Shown: positions 55,680 through 64,000 of the stretch, one piece after another | Layout: every line of letters starts with the position of its first letter | Numbering within the stretch: the first letter of the stretch is position 1 | From: Streptomyces sp. TLI_105 | GTDB lineage: Bacteria > Actinomycetota > Actinomycetes > Streptomycetales > Streptomycetaceae | Assembly: GCF_900105415.1 (NCBI RefSeq) | Contig: NZ_FNSM01000001.1 | Location: 6,890,001-6,954,000, forward strand | Length of the DNA stretch: 64,000 bases | Direction: 5' to 3' | Made by a program: the position numbers and the translations under genes | The notes under the pieces: generated by a model | What the model was told of the DNA's origin: nothing | Databases searched by the model: none | The model's input: only the letters and a program-made list of their open reading frames with translations

Positions 55680-57161
55680 TCAGCGCACGGCCGGGGGCCG
55701 GGGACACCCCGGCAGCGGCGGCCGGTCCTTCGTCCGTACGGCGGGCAGCCAGGCCACGGGATACGTGGAGCCGCGCGGCAGCCGGACGCGGAACCACAGG
55801 GTGGACTGCAGGTCCTCCTCGTCGATGACGGGCTGTCCGTCGGGCAGCCGGCAGTCGGCGGTGAGGACGTCGCCGTGCCACACCCGGGTCGGTACGACGT
55901 TGCCCGCGGCGTACGGCCGCAGGGGATCGATCGCCAGGCCCAGACTGCACTGCGGATCCCTGTCGACGCGGCCCTGGCAGCCCCGCTCCGCGTTGAAGAC
56001 CTCGACCGCGCGGGCCCTCTCGCCCGCACGGCCCGGCGCGGCGGACGGGCCCTCCCGCACCGTGTCCGACCACAGGGTCGCGCCGACGGCCCCGCAGAGC
56101 ACGGCGGCGAGGACGACCGCGCGGGCCCGTCCCCGTGGCGGCCGGGCCCCGGCGCCGCGGGTCCCCGGACCCCGCGTCCCCACGTCGTACAGCCCCGCCT
56201 CCCGGGTGCCCTCCCGTGTGCTCTCCCGGGCGGCGATGCGGGCGAGCAGGCTCTCGGCCGTGTGCGGGGCACGCGCCGCGTGCGTCGGGGCCAGACAGTC
56301 GGCGGCCAGCGCACGCCAGAACGGCGGCACCGCGTGGTCCATGCGCAGCGGCGCACGCCCCTCGCCGTACTCCTGCACGGCGGCGCCCCGCGCCACCGGT
56401 GTGGCGCCGGGGAACGGCGAGGCGCCGGCGGCGAACACCTCGTGGACGACGACTCCCAGCGCCCAGATGTCGGCACTCGGCCGGACCTGCACCCCGAGCT
56501 CCCCCAGGGGCGCCCTCCACCGCTCGGGCGGGAGGTAGTCGAGCGTGCCCATGGGAGGCACGTACCCGTGCGTCCCGGTCAGCTCCGTGGCGAGGCCGAA
56601 GTCCGAGAGCTTCACCGAACCGTCCTTGCCCAGCAGGACGTTCTCCGGTTTGAGGTCGGCGTGCACCCAGCCCGAGCGGTGGAGATGGGCCAGGCCCTCG
56701 CAGATCCCCGCGATCAGCCGGCCGCGATCGGCCTCGGACACCCCCGCGTCGAGGAGTTCGCGCAGGCTGCCCGTGGCCCGCTCCATGACCAGCACGATCG
56801 CACCGTCCACGGCCGGCAGCTCCGGCGCGGCGAGGACGAAGGACTCCCGGAGGCCGATCAGCCGGGGATGCCCGGCCCTGCGCCCCAGTTCGACCTCGCG
56901 GCGGGCGGATTCCACGATCCTGCGGGCCTGCCGGGGCGCGAGCCCGGCGGTCGGCATGATCTTGAGCGCGACCTCCTCGGGGTCCGACGCCCGGCCGGAG
57001 CGGTCGCGGTGCTCCTCCGCCGGCCGCGCCGCGTACACCGTGGACCAGCCCCCGGCCCCGATCAGCTCGGTGACCACCCAGTCGCCCACCCGCCGGCCGG
57101 GCGGGAGCAGGTCCGTACGGTCGAGTCCCGTGGTGTCGTCCGGGCCGCGCGGCGCCGTCAT
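55680..57161 (-). CDS. Membrane Ser/Thr protein kinase
   Basis: 493 residues. Protein-kinase domain ~25-310: IGAGGWSTVYAARP (Gly loop), Lys67 in VALKIMP, HADLKPEN (Asp169), DFG with Asp187, and a short activation segment. A membrane helix near 347-363 (RAVVLAAVLCGAVGATL) leads to an extracellular domain of ~125 residues with four Cys (RGCQGRVDRDPQC, ADCRLPDG). Its ATG overlaps the stop of the FHA gene (ATGA at 57158-57161), so kinase and FHA protein are coupled. The HAD sequence lacks the Arg before Asp of RD kinases. Confidence 0.9.
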   Translation of the reverse strand: MTAPRGPDDTTGLDRTDLLPPGRRVGDWVVTELIGAGGWSTVYAARPAEEHRDRSGRASDPEEVALKIMPTAGLAPRQARRIVESARREVELGRRAGHPRLIGLRESFVLAAPELPAVDGAIVLVMERATGSLRELLDAGVSEADRGRLIAGICEGLAHLHRSGWVHADLKPENVLLGKDGSVKLSDFGLATELTGTHGYVPPMGTLDYLPPERWRAPLGELGVQVRPSADIWALGVVVHEVFAAGASPFPGATPVARGAAVQEYGEGRAPLRMDHAVPPFWRALAADCLAPTHAARAPHTAESLLARIAARESTREGTREAGLYDVGTRGPGTRGAGARPPRGRARAVVLAAVLCGAVGATLWSDTVREGPSAAPGRAGERARAVEVFNAERGCQGRVDRDPQCSLGLAIDPLRPYAAGNVVPTRVWHGDVLTADCRLPDGQPVIDEEDLQSTLWFRVRLPRGSTYPVAWLPAVRTKDRPPLPGCPRPPAVR

Positions 57162-57967
57162 CGCGACCTCTGCCGCTCCCGCCCGCCGCCCCCAGCCAGG
57201 GACGGCAGCAGCGCGAGATGCTCCTCCCGCACCAGACCGAACCGCAGCGCGAGCCCGACGATCTCCTCCCGCTTGCCGTTGCGGCGCTCGCCCTTGCCGG
57301 GCTCCTGGGCGTCGAGGCCGCCGAGGCGCAGCTTCTCCTCGGCGAGGTAGTCGATGTGCGAGCTGATGGCCCGCGCGGTCAGGGTGCCGCCGGTGACGTG
57401 CCCCCTGAGCCGCTCCACGATCTGCGGCGTGGTGGGCACCGCCACGCGGGACTGGTCGCGCAGCCGGGGTTCGCACAGCGCGACGAGCACGAGGAAGTAC
57501 GTGGCCGACTCGTCCAGGGAGTACGCGGTGACCGTGCGACTGCCCCAGGGAGCGCCCGTCGCGTCCGGATCCAGATAGACGTGGTCGGGGGCGAAGACCT
57601 GGAAGGAGACCGTGAGATCGCCGCGGGTGGGCAGCACCACGCGGGAGAACTCGAACGGGACGGGCGCTCCGACGCGTCGCGGCGGGACCCGCAGGTACTC
57701 GCCCGCTCCCTCGGGGTTCTCCACCAGGTAACTGTGGGTGCTGCTGTGGTTCGTCAGCTGCCAGTGGTCGTCGGTCGCACGGATCTCCCCGGCGAGCCGG
57801 GAGATGGCCGCGTCCGCGAGACGGAGCTCGACCGGAGTCGTCGTGGAGCCCCGTCCGAAGCGGGCGACCTGGCCGGGACCGAGTCGCAACGTGACCGCGT
57901 CGCCGTACGGTTCGCCGCCGTCGGCGCCACCGCTTCCGCGCGGCAGATGGACGACTACGCCGCTCAC
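57158..57967 (-). CDS. FHA-domain protein with a helical C-terminal domain
   Basis: 269 residues from GTG 57967. An FHA domain spans ~20-110 (ARFGRGSTTTPVELRLADAAISRLAGEIRATD, NHSSTHSYLVEN). The second half is all helical (RLRGHVTGGTLTARAISSHIDYLAEEKLRLGG) and may be a winged helix. FHA proteins bind phosphothreonine, so it is the likely phospho-dependent partner of the coupled kinase. The gene pair begins a co-directional run through the acylase and esterase. Confidence 0.87.
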   Translation of the reverse strand: MSGVVVHLPRGSGGADGGEPYGDAVTLRLGPGQVARFGRGSTTTPVELRLADAAISRLAGEIRATDDHWQLTNHSSTHSYLVENPEGAGEYLRVPPRRVGAPVPFEFSRVVLPTRGDLTVSFQVFAPDHVYLDPDATGAPWGSRTVTAYSLDESATYFLVLVALCEPRLRDQSRVAVPTTPQIVERLRGHVTGGTLTARAISSHIDYLAEEKLRLGGLDAQEPGKGERRNGKREEIVGLALRFGLVREEHLALLPSLAGGGGRERQRSR

Positions 57968-58492
57968 CGCTCCCCCTCTTCGTCCCGTCGCGGTTGTCGG
58001 ACGAGCGGAACGATACTCACGGGTCAGGTGAGTTCACCGGCGTGCTTCGGCCACTTCGGCCGGGACCCGTCAGAGGGGCCGGCGGTCGACCCCCGGCGGG
58101 TGCTCCGGCGGCGCGGAGAAGCCACCGCCGGGTCCTCCCGGGGCCCTCGCGGCCACGGCTCGCGGCGCCGTCCGCCGCTGTGACCCAGGCCACCCCATCG
58201 CCGTGTCGGAGCGGCGATTTGATGCCGTTTTCGGCCCTCTGCGGTGCCGATCGGCCGAGGAGCCGGCGCGGAGGCCGGGGAGGCGATCGGCCGGAGCCGA
58301 CGGCCGGGGCGCGCGGGGAGCGCCTTCGCGCCCCGGACGCGGTCGGTTCCCCGCGCCCCGCGCAAGGTGGGGCAAGTCACCGCGCCCGGAGGGAGGGTAA
58401 GGGGTGATCCGGGAGGTTCGTCAGGTGCTCGGAGCTCTGCTCGGCCGCCCGTACATTGGCGCAATCCGTACGGAGCGCTGCGCGGCGCGTAC
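57968..58492. other. Intergenic region between two minus-strand gene sets
   Basis: 525 nt. Frames here are shadows with no ribosome site. It must contain the promoter of the FHA-kinase operon (near 57990-58050) and the 3' end of the GH43-like transcript (near 58480), but I see no unambiguous -10, terminator or repeat. Confidence 0.4.
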
Positions 58493-60532
58493 TCAGAGTG
58501 CGGGGCTGCCCGACACGAGGGGCGCCACCGGGCGGTCGCCGAAGGCCGTCCACGGGCGCCACCCTCCGCTCGGCCGGTCCTGGACGCGGGTCCGTACCCG
58601 GCCGTCCGAGGTGACCGCGAACACGTGCAGCCGCCCGGTGGCGTCGAGCGCGACCGCGGGGGTGGCGGCGAGCCCGGTGCCGGGCTCGCCGAACTCCGCG
58701 CCGGGGTCCCAGCTCCCGCCCGGGGCCGTCTGCCGGCGGTGGACGAGCCGGGCGCCGCCCGGAGACAGGGAGAACGCCTCCAGGCGGCCGTCGGCGTCGG
58801 CGGCGAGCGCCGGGGCGGCCGCGCTCCAGCCGAACAGCGGCTGCCAGTCGTCCCAGCCGCCGCTCGGCACGGTCTGCCGCCGGTGGAACGTCCCCGCCCC
58901 GGACGGTCCGACGGCGACGACGGTCAGCCGGCCGCTGCCGTCCCCGGCCACCCGCGGCGCGGTGCCGGCGGCGGTGCCGAAGGCGTGCCAGGCGCCGGTC
59001 CAGGGACCGTCGGGGAACTCCTGCCACCGGTGGCGGATCCCGGAGCCGCCGACCGCGAGGACGAACACCTCCAACCGGCCGTCGGCGTTGGCCGCCACCG
59101 CCGGCGGGGCGCCGGCGGCGCCGCCGAAGCCGGGCTCCCACGCCTCCCAGGCCGTCGCCCCGGGTGACCGCTGGCGTCGCCGGGCGAAGGAGGCGGCGCC
59201 GGGACCCGACGCGAAGACCTGGAGCCGGCCGCCGGCGTCGCGGGCGACGGCGGGCGCCGCTCCCGCCGGGCCGCCGAACTCCTCCCAGTCGTACCAGCCG
59301 CCGTCCGGCCGCTGCACCCGGTGGTGCAGGTTGGCGCCTCCCGGCGCGAGCGAGAACACCTCCAGGCGGCCGTCGGTGTTCCGCCCGAGCGTGGGAACCG
59401 CGCCGGCGGGCCCTCCGAAGGCCTCCCATTCCGACCAGGTGTCGGTGCTCGCGTCGAGCTGCACGCGCCGCAGCATCGAGCGGTCGACGGCGTCGAGCGC
59501 GAACACCGTGAGCCGGCCGTCGACGTCGAGCCCCGTCACCGGGTTGTCCGGGCTCTGCCAGGGCGGAGGCGTGTCGCGCCAGTCCAGCGGCGCGACGTAC
59601 AGACCCTGCCCGAACCAGCCCGCCGCGCTCGCGTACCACGCGTCCCCGTCGGCGAAGACCTCCACCGCGTGACCGGCGACATGGCCGGCGGGGCCGGTGA
59701 GGTCGAAGCGGAACGGGTCGCGCGAGGCGAGCACATCGGTGCCCGTGTAACCGTTGCGCGGTCCGATGAACAGGTAGTACCAGCCGTCCCGTTCGACGAC
59801 GTACGGGGACTCGGTGACCGAGACGGTGGTGTCCGTGCTCGCGTCGGTGAACGCGACGCCCGGCTCGCTCCAGCGCACCAGATCGGCGGACCGCCGGTAG
59901 GCCACCACATGGTGGCCGCCCGGGCCCGAGAGCTCGGTGTAGTACATGACCCACTCGCCGCCGACCCGCAGGACCATCGGGTCCCGTGCGGCGAGCCCCC
60001 GGAACAGCGGCCCGGACGGCTCGCGGGTCCAGTCGAACAGGTCGGTCGAGGTGGCGAGGTTGATCGCCGCGCCGCCGCTGCCTGCGGCGCCTCCCGCGGC
60101 GTAGAACATCCAGAACCGGCCGCCCGCCTCGACGACGTGCGGCGCCCACAGGTGTTCCTCGCCGAAGTAGGACGGTGCGACGGTGAGCGCGTCGGGATGG
60201 GTGGTCCACGGGCCCTGCGGGGTCGGCGCGGAGGCGTGGGCGAAGGAGGTCTCCGCGGAGCTGTCCGGGGCTTCGCCGCGCGGGGCGCTGTTTCCGACGA
60301 TGCCGAACAGATGCCAGCGGCCCTGGGCCCGGATCAGCGTGTGGTCGTTGAGGTAGCGCGGTCCGGCGGGGGTGGAGGGGTCGTGGACGTGGGCGAAGGG
60401 TCCCGCGCCGATCCAGCGGGCGGGCGGGACGGCCCCGGGGGCCGCGGCCACGGCACGGGCGGCGCCCGGGGCCGAGAGCGCGCCGAGACCAGCGGCGCCG
60501 CGCAGCAGGTTCCGTCTGCTGATCGGAAGCAT
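58493..60532 (-). CDS. Tat-exported GH43/levanase-like propeller fused to a PLL lectin propeller
   Basis: 679 residues. SRRNLLRGAAGLGALSAPGA is a Tat signal. Residues ~60-350 form a five-bladed propeller of the GH43/GH32 type (WHLFGIVGNSA, HLWAPHVVEAGGRFWMFYAAG, RDPMVLRVGGEWVMYYTE, VSVTESPYVVERDGWYYLF). Residues ~355-675 hold seven PLL repeats of the form DGRLEVFxLxxGGxxxxHRxQ-GGWxxW. The first propeller may hydrolyse a fructan or arabinan or may only bind. GGAGAG precedes the ATG at 60532. It is the last of three genes on this strand. Confidence 0.8.
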   Translation of the reverse strand: MLPISRRNLLRGAAGLGALSAPGAARAVAAAPGAVPPARWIGAGPFAHVHDPSTPAGPRYLNDHTLIRAQGRWHLFGIVGNSAPRGEAPDSSAETSFAHASAPTPQGPWTTHPDALTVAPSYFGEEHLWAPHVVEAGGRFWMFYAAGGAAGSGGAAINLATSTDLFDWTREPSGPLFRGLAARDPMVLRVGGEWVMYYTELSGPGGHHVVAYRRSADLVRWSEPGVAFTDASTDTTVSVTESPYVVERDGWYYLFIGPRNGYTGTDVLASRDPFRFDLTGPAGHVAGHAVEVFADGDAWYASAAGWFGQGLYVAPLDWRDTPPPWQSPDNPVTGLDVDGRLTVFALDAVDRSMLRRVQLDASTDTWSEWEAFGGPAGAVPTLGRNTDGRLEVFSLAPGGANLHHRVQRPDGGWYDWEEFGGPAGAAPAVARDAGGRLQVFASGPGAASFARRRQRSPGATAWEAWEPGFGGAAGAPPAVAANADGRLEVFVLAVGGSGIRHRWQEFPDGPWTGAWHAFGTAAGTAPRVAGDGSGRLTVVAVGPSGAGTFHRRQTVPSGGWDDWQPLFGWSAAAPALAADADGRLEAFSLSPGGARLVHRRQTAPGGSWDPGAEFGEPGTGLAATPAVALDATGRLHVFAVTSDGRVRTRVQDRPSGGWRPWTAFGDRPVAPLVSGSPAL

Positions 60533-60653
60533 GAGTCTCTCCAGGGGGACCCCTCGGCCGGCCGTGCCGTACGGGCTCGGCCGGCCGAGGGGCGGAGGGG
60601 CGGCGGTCGGGGATCGGTCCGAGGGGATGGGGGGATGGGGGAGGGGAGGGGGA

Positions 60654-62159
60654 TCAGTCGAGCGCGGGTCCCGCGGTGCCGTTGACCCAGACCCAGGAGG
60701 ACCAGGTCGAGAAGCCGGTCTGCCAGACGTGGTACGTGCCGGCGTGGCTGGTGCCGAAGACCTCGATCCGGCCGTCGGCGTCGGAGGTCGCGGTGACCTC
60801 GGTGCCGCCGCCGCCGAAGGTCTCCCACGCGCCGTAGGGCGCGTTCACCCCGGTCTGCCAGGTGTGCATGGCCGTGTCGCCGTTCATGGCGAAGACCTCG
60901 ACGCGGCCGTCGGCGGTGCGCTCGCTGCTGAGCTGGGAGTCGGCGGGGCCGCCGGTCCCCTCCCATCCCGACCAACTTCCGGCACCCGTCTGGTACTTGT
61001 GGAACACGCCGACCGGCCCGGAGGCGAAGACCTCGATGCGGCCGTCGGCGTTGTGGTCGACCGTGAGGTCGTGACCGCCGCCGCCGAAGTCCTCCCACGC
61101 GGACCAGCCGCCGCTCGGGGACGTCTGGTACTGGTGCTGGAAGGTGCTCCCGCCGAGGGCGAAGACCTCGAGGCGTCCGTCGGACGACTTCTCCATCTCG
61201 ATACGGCCGTCGGCGGGACCGCCCCCGGTCGGCTCCCATCCCGACCAGCCGCCGTTCGGCTCCCGTTGGTACCGGTGGAACACGCCGACCGGCCCGGAGG
61301 CGAAGACCTCGATGCGGCCGTCGGCGTTCACGCCGGCCGCGATGTCACGACCGCCGCCGCCGAAGTCCTCCCAGTCGGACCAACCGCCCGAGGGGGAGAG
61401 CTGGTAGCGGTGCCGGAAGGTGCTCCCGTCGATGGCGAACACCTCCAGACGGCCGTCCGCGTTCGGCGCGATCGCCAGCTGGGCGTTCACCGGTCCGCCG
61501 AGCCGCTCCCACTCCGACCAGTCGCGGTTCGCCTCCCGCTGCCAGGCGTGGTGGACTCCGTCCGCCCCGGCGGCGAAGACCTCCAGGCGCCCGTCCGCCG
61601 ACCGCGCCGACACCACCCGGCCCGACTCCGCCGGGTGCACCAGGGGCTTGGGGCGCGGACCGCTGCCCGGGACGCAGGGCAGCACCACGCCGCCCTCCGC
61701 GAGGTAGACCTCGGGGTCGATGCCGTACGAGAGGGACAGGTCCCCCCAGATCCGCAGGTGGAGGTGGGGCCCGTCCGCGTTGCCCTCGGCACCCATCAGG
61801 GCGATCCGCTGACCGGCCACGACATGGTCGCCGACGGAGACGTCCCGCTGGTACATGTGACCGTACTCGGAGGTCTTGCCGTCCGGGTGCTGGACGCGGA
61901 TCCACTGGCCGTAGTCACTGGCGTAGCCGGAGATGGTCACCACGCCGTCGCCCACGGCGTAGATCGGGGTCCCGGTGTCGTTGGCGATGTCGACGCCGTT
62001 GTGGCCGCTGTGGAACGGCTGGCTCACGAAGCCGGCGGCCGGACACGCCGAGGCGGAGACGTCGGCCGTGGCCGGGGTCGTGGCGACCAGCGCGGGCAGC
62101 AGGGCGGCCGTCGCCGCGAGGAGCCGGCTCAGCGCGCGTCGGGAGAGTCCGGTACGCAT
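60654..62159 (-). CDS. Secreted M23 metallopeptidase with a PLL lectin propeller
   Basis: 501 residues. Signal peptide to about residue 33. Residues ~40-175 are an M23 (LytM) peptidase: HNGVD with His53 and Asp57, and GPHLHL with His132/His134, giving the zinc site. The rest (~190-501) is the PLL propeller, very like that of 46441-48102 down to the last repeat (ADGRIEVFGTSHAG then YHxWQTGFxTW). Expected to cut peptidoglycan cross-links. It starts 4 nt after the stop of the esterase gene, so they are co-transcribed. Confidence 0.88.
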   Translation of the reverse strand: MRTGLSRRALSRLLAATAALLPALVATTPATADVSASACPAAGFVSQPFHSGHNGVDIANDTGTPIYAVGDGVVTISGYASDYGQWIRVQHPDGKTSEYGHMYQRDVSVGDHVVAGQRIALMGAEGNADGPHLHLRIWGDLSLSYGIDPEVYLAEGGVVLPCVPGSGPRPKPLVHPAESGRVVSARSADGRLEVFAAGADGVHHAWQREANRDWSEWERLGGPVNAQLAIAPNADGRLEVFAIDGSTFRHRYQLSPSGGWSDWEDFGGGGRDIAAGVNADGRIEVFASGPVGVFHRYQREPNGGWSGWEPTGGGPADGRIEMEKSSDGRLEVFALGGSTFQHQYQTSPSGGWSAWEDFGGGGHDLTVDHNADGRIEVFASGPVGVFHKYQTGAGSWSGWEGTGGPADSQLSSERTADGRVEVFAMNGDTAMHTWQTGVNAPYGAWETFGGGGTEVTATSDADGRIEVFGTSHAGTYHVWQTGFSTWSSWVWVNGTAGPALD

Positions 62160-62163
62160 CCGC

Positions 62164-63153
62164 TCACGCCTTGCGGAGCCGGTCGATGACGCCGTCGATG
62201 TCCCGCTGCATCATGTCGTGGCGGATGAAGTGGCCGCCGGGCAGCTCGTACCACTCGTGCGGGATGCCCGCGTTGCCCAGCAGGGAGCGGAACTCCCGCT
62301 GTCCCGCGAGCACCTGGGTCTCGTTGGCCGTGTCGAACCAGTTGATCGGGTCGGGGCTGGTGCCGGCGACCAGGAAGACCCGCTTGTTGCGGTAGCTCTC
62401 GATCCGCTGCACCGGGTTGTCCGCGCTGACCCGGGCCTCGTCCCAGAACGGCGCCCCGTAGATCGTGCCGCCGTTCAGGTCGAGCGCCGCCGAGCTCGCG
62501 TTGGCCCAGTGACCCACGAGGCCGTTGTCCCGGCGCAGGCTGGCCGGCCCGGAGTGGGCGCTCACCGAGGCGAAGTGGCCGTAGTACTTGGCGGCGTACT
62601 TCAGCGCGCCGAAGCCGCCCATCGAGAAGCCGGACACGGCACGGCCGTCGTACTCGGCGTACGTACGGAAGTTGGCGTCGATCCACGGGATGAGCTGCGA
62701 GATGTGGAACTGCTCCCAGTTCCGCGGGCCGACGTTGGAGCTCACGGGGTTCGAGTACCAGCCCGCGTGCCCGCCGTCGGGCATGACGACGATGATCGGC
62801 CTGCCCGCGGTCCAGTCACGGACGCCCTCGCGGTCGAAGGTGATGAAGTCCTGGTCCGTGCCGCCGCCGTGGAGGAGGTAGAGCACCGGGTACGTGCGAC
62901 CGCTCCAGTGGTAGTCGTCGGGCAGGAGCACGTTGACGCCGGGGTTCCAGCCGATCGCGCTCGTCGAGAAGCGGTAGTACCACATGCGCGGGTCGGCCTC
63001 GTTGCGGTCCACGATGCGCAGCCCGAAGCCGTCCCCGACGGCGGAGGCCGGTCCCGCCGCGGCCAGGACTCCTCCGCCGCCCAGGGCCAACGCGGCCGAG
63101 AGGCCGCCGGCGGTCTTGAGGATGTTCCGGCGGGTGGGGTTCTTCGCGCTCAA
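62164..63153 (-). CDS. Secreted esterase (esterase D/Fes-like), Tat signal
   Basis: 329 residues from TTG 63153, which follows GGAGG by 5 nt; no in-frame ATG or GTG fits. TRRNILKTAGGLSAALALGGGGVLAAAGPASAV is a Tat-like signal. Hydrolase motifs: RTYPVLYLLHGGGTD, SGFSMGGFGALKYAAKY (Ser nucleophile) and PGGHFIRHDM (His). It shares the plan of 52012-53088. Substrate unknown. First gene of a three-gene run with the M23 and GH43-like proteins. Confidence 0.85.
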   Translation of the reverse strand: MSAKNPTRRNILKTAGGLSAALALGGGGVLAAAGPASAVGDGFGLRIVDRNEADPRMWYYRFSTSAIGWNPGVNVLLPDDYHWSGRTYPVLYLLHGGGTDQDFITFDREGVRDWTAGRPIIVVMPDGGHAGWYSNPVSSNVGPRNWEQFHISQLIPWIDANFRTYAEYDGRAVSGFSMGGFGALKYAAKYYGHFASVSAHSGPASLRRDNGLVGHWANASSAALDLNGGTIYGAPFWDEARVSADNPVQRIESYRNKRVFLVAGTSPDPINWFDTANETQVLAGQREFRSLLGNAGIPHEWYELPGGHFIRHDMMQRDIDGVIDRLRKA

Positions 63154-63318
63154 CGTGACCTCCGGGTCGAAGCGGGACGACGGTCGGGAACGTAGCAACG
63201 GCACCGGGCCGGGGTGACCCCGGAAGATTGCGGACTGACAGGCGGCGCCGCGTGGGCTAGGGGGTGCCTCGTCGGTCGGGCGGAGCCCTCGCGTGCCGGT
63301 GGCGGCGGCGCGAGTCGA

Positions 63319-63324
63319 TAGCCT
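63319..63324 (+). promoter_or_regulatory. -10 box of the leaderless HipA-like gene
   Basis: TAGCCT ends 6 nt before the ATG at 63331. No ribosome site is present and the -35 is weak. Confidence 0.6.
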
Positions 63325-63330
63325 GGCCGG

Positions 63331-64000
63331 ATGCTCACCGAAGTCACCGCTACCCGCTATGTGACGCCGCTGCGTGAGGGCGGCTCGCTCCCGGGCATCG
63401 TCGAGGCCGACGACCTCGGCACGTACGTCATGAAATTCACCGGCGCCGGCCAGGGGCGCAAGACCCTGGTCGCCGAGGTCGTCTGCGGGCAGCTCGCCCG
63501 GAGACTGGGCCTGCGGGTGCCGGAGCTCGTCACCATCCAGCTCGACCCCGTCATCGGGCTCTCCGAACCCGACCAGGAGGTGCAGGAGCTGCTCAAGGCG
63601 AGCGGCGGCCTCAACCTGGGCATGGACTTCCTGCCCGGCTCGCTGGGCTTCGACCCGCTCGCGTACGAGGTCGACCCCCGGGAGGCCGGCCGGGTCGTCT
63701 GGTTCGACGCGCTGATCAACAACGTCGACCGCTCCTGGCGCAACCCGAACATGCTCGTCTGGCACGGCGACCTGTGGCTCATCGACCACGGCGCCACCAT
63801 GATCTGGCACCACAACTGGCCGGGCGCCCAGGCCTCCGCCGCGAAGCCGTACGACGCCTCCGACCACGCGCTCGCCCCCTTCGCCCCGGACGTCGCCGCC
63901 GCGGCCGCCGAGCTCGCTCCGCTCGTCACCCGCGAGCTCCTGGAGGAGGTCACCGCCGACGTCCCCGACGAGTGGCTCGTCGACGAGCCCGGCTTCGACG
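63331..64000 (+). CDS. HipA-like kinase, 3' end cut by the window
   Basis: The open frame runs from ATG 63331 to the window edge, at least 223 codons. N-terminal lobe with YVMKFTGAGQGRKTLVAEVVCGQLARRLGL (a Lys and helix-C Glu as in HipA), and a catalytic block VVWFDALINNVDRSWRNPNMLV followed by LIDHGATMIWHHNW, matching the HipA D-x-x-x-x-N and D(H/F)G elements. HipA kinases phosphorylate tRNA synthetases or other targets. No HipB-like antitoxin precedes it, and it seems to be a solitary type common in actinomycetes. Leaderless start. Confidence 0.8.
   Translation, partial: MLTEVTATRYVTPLREGGSLPGIVEADDLGTYVMKFTGAGQGRKTLVAEVVCGQLARRLGLRVPELVTIQLDPVIGLSEPDQEVQELLKASGGLNLGMDFLPGSLGFDPLAYEVDPREAGRVVWFDALINNVDRSWRNPNMLVWHGDLWLIDHGATMIWHHNWPGAQASAAKPYDASDHALAPFAPDVAAAAAELAPLVTRELLEEVTADVPDEWLVDEPGFD

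Noticed and set aside
58024..58464. 146-codon minus-strand frame in the intergenic gap
   Set aside because: Composition is shadow-like, with no ribosome site and no recognisable domain.

Overview
The window is high-GC actinobacterial DNA and looks like a Streptomyces chromosome. The supporting signs are strong third-position GC in every real gene, a tandem glycine riboswitch in front of gcvP, a pgsA/DUF881/garA/ftsR/bifunctional-nuclease/MerR block syntenic with mycobacteria, DUF6230/DUF6114 proteins, a SARP regulator, and many promoters with a TANNNT -10 box placed 6-7 nt before a start codon (leaderless mRNAs). I see no transposase, integrase, tRNA or CRISPR array. Names rest on motif and family recognition, not on database searches.

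Layout. 1-3.3 kb: the 3' part of a 23S rRNA gene, 5S rRNA and a strong terminator. 3.4-17.3 kb: a conserved housekeeping block (CDP-alcohol phosphatidyltransferase, sugar-nucleotide pyrophosphorylase fused to a degenerate phosphomannomutase, DUF881-sbp-DUF881 membrane trio, GarA-like FHA protein, two MerR regulators around a bifunctional nuclease, DNA polymerase IV, PRC-barrel protein, riboswitch plus glycine decarboxylase). 17.4-29.4 kb: small metabolic and stress genes (GCS2 ligase, CPBP protease-like protein, PhzF, two GNATs, double-MerR regulator with erythromycin-esterase-like enzyme, PadR, SRPBCC, stand-alone Clp N-domain, EamA exporter). 29.4-41.3 kb: exporters, flavin or PLP-linked oxidase/regulator pairs, a Rieske lipoprotein, AraC, signal peptidase I and TetR. 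41.4-45.1 kb: a six-gene operon of secreted DUF6230 and membrane DUF6114 proteins behind a TetR-type operator. 45.3-48.1 kb: a LuxR-SARP regulator and a secreted lysozyme-like protein with a lectin propeller. 48.2-51.8 kb: a two-gene membrane/KAP-type NTPase module. 52.0-58.0 kb: FHA protein, Ser/Thr kinase, Ntn acylase and secreted esterase on one strand. 58.5-63.2 kb: secreted esterase, M23 peptidase and a GH43-like protein, the last two carrying lectin propellers. 63.3 kb to the end: a HipA-like kinase cut by the window edge.

How the genes fit together. Two themes stand out. The first is the ancient block tying phospholipid and cell-envelope genes to control of glycine and 2-oxoglutarate metabolism (GarA, riboswitch, gcvP). 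The second is an accessory half rich in exported proteins: three unrelated catalytic heads (lysozyme-like, M23, GH43-like) carry the same type of PLL propeller, beside secreted esterases, a PvdQ/aculeacin-acylase relative and the DUF6230/DUF6114 operon. The least explained items are that operon, the KAP NTPase pair, and an 11-codon leaderless upstream ORF ending in a Pro-Pro-Pro stretch in front of an EamA transporter.
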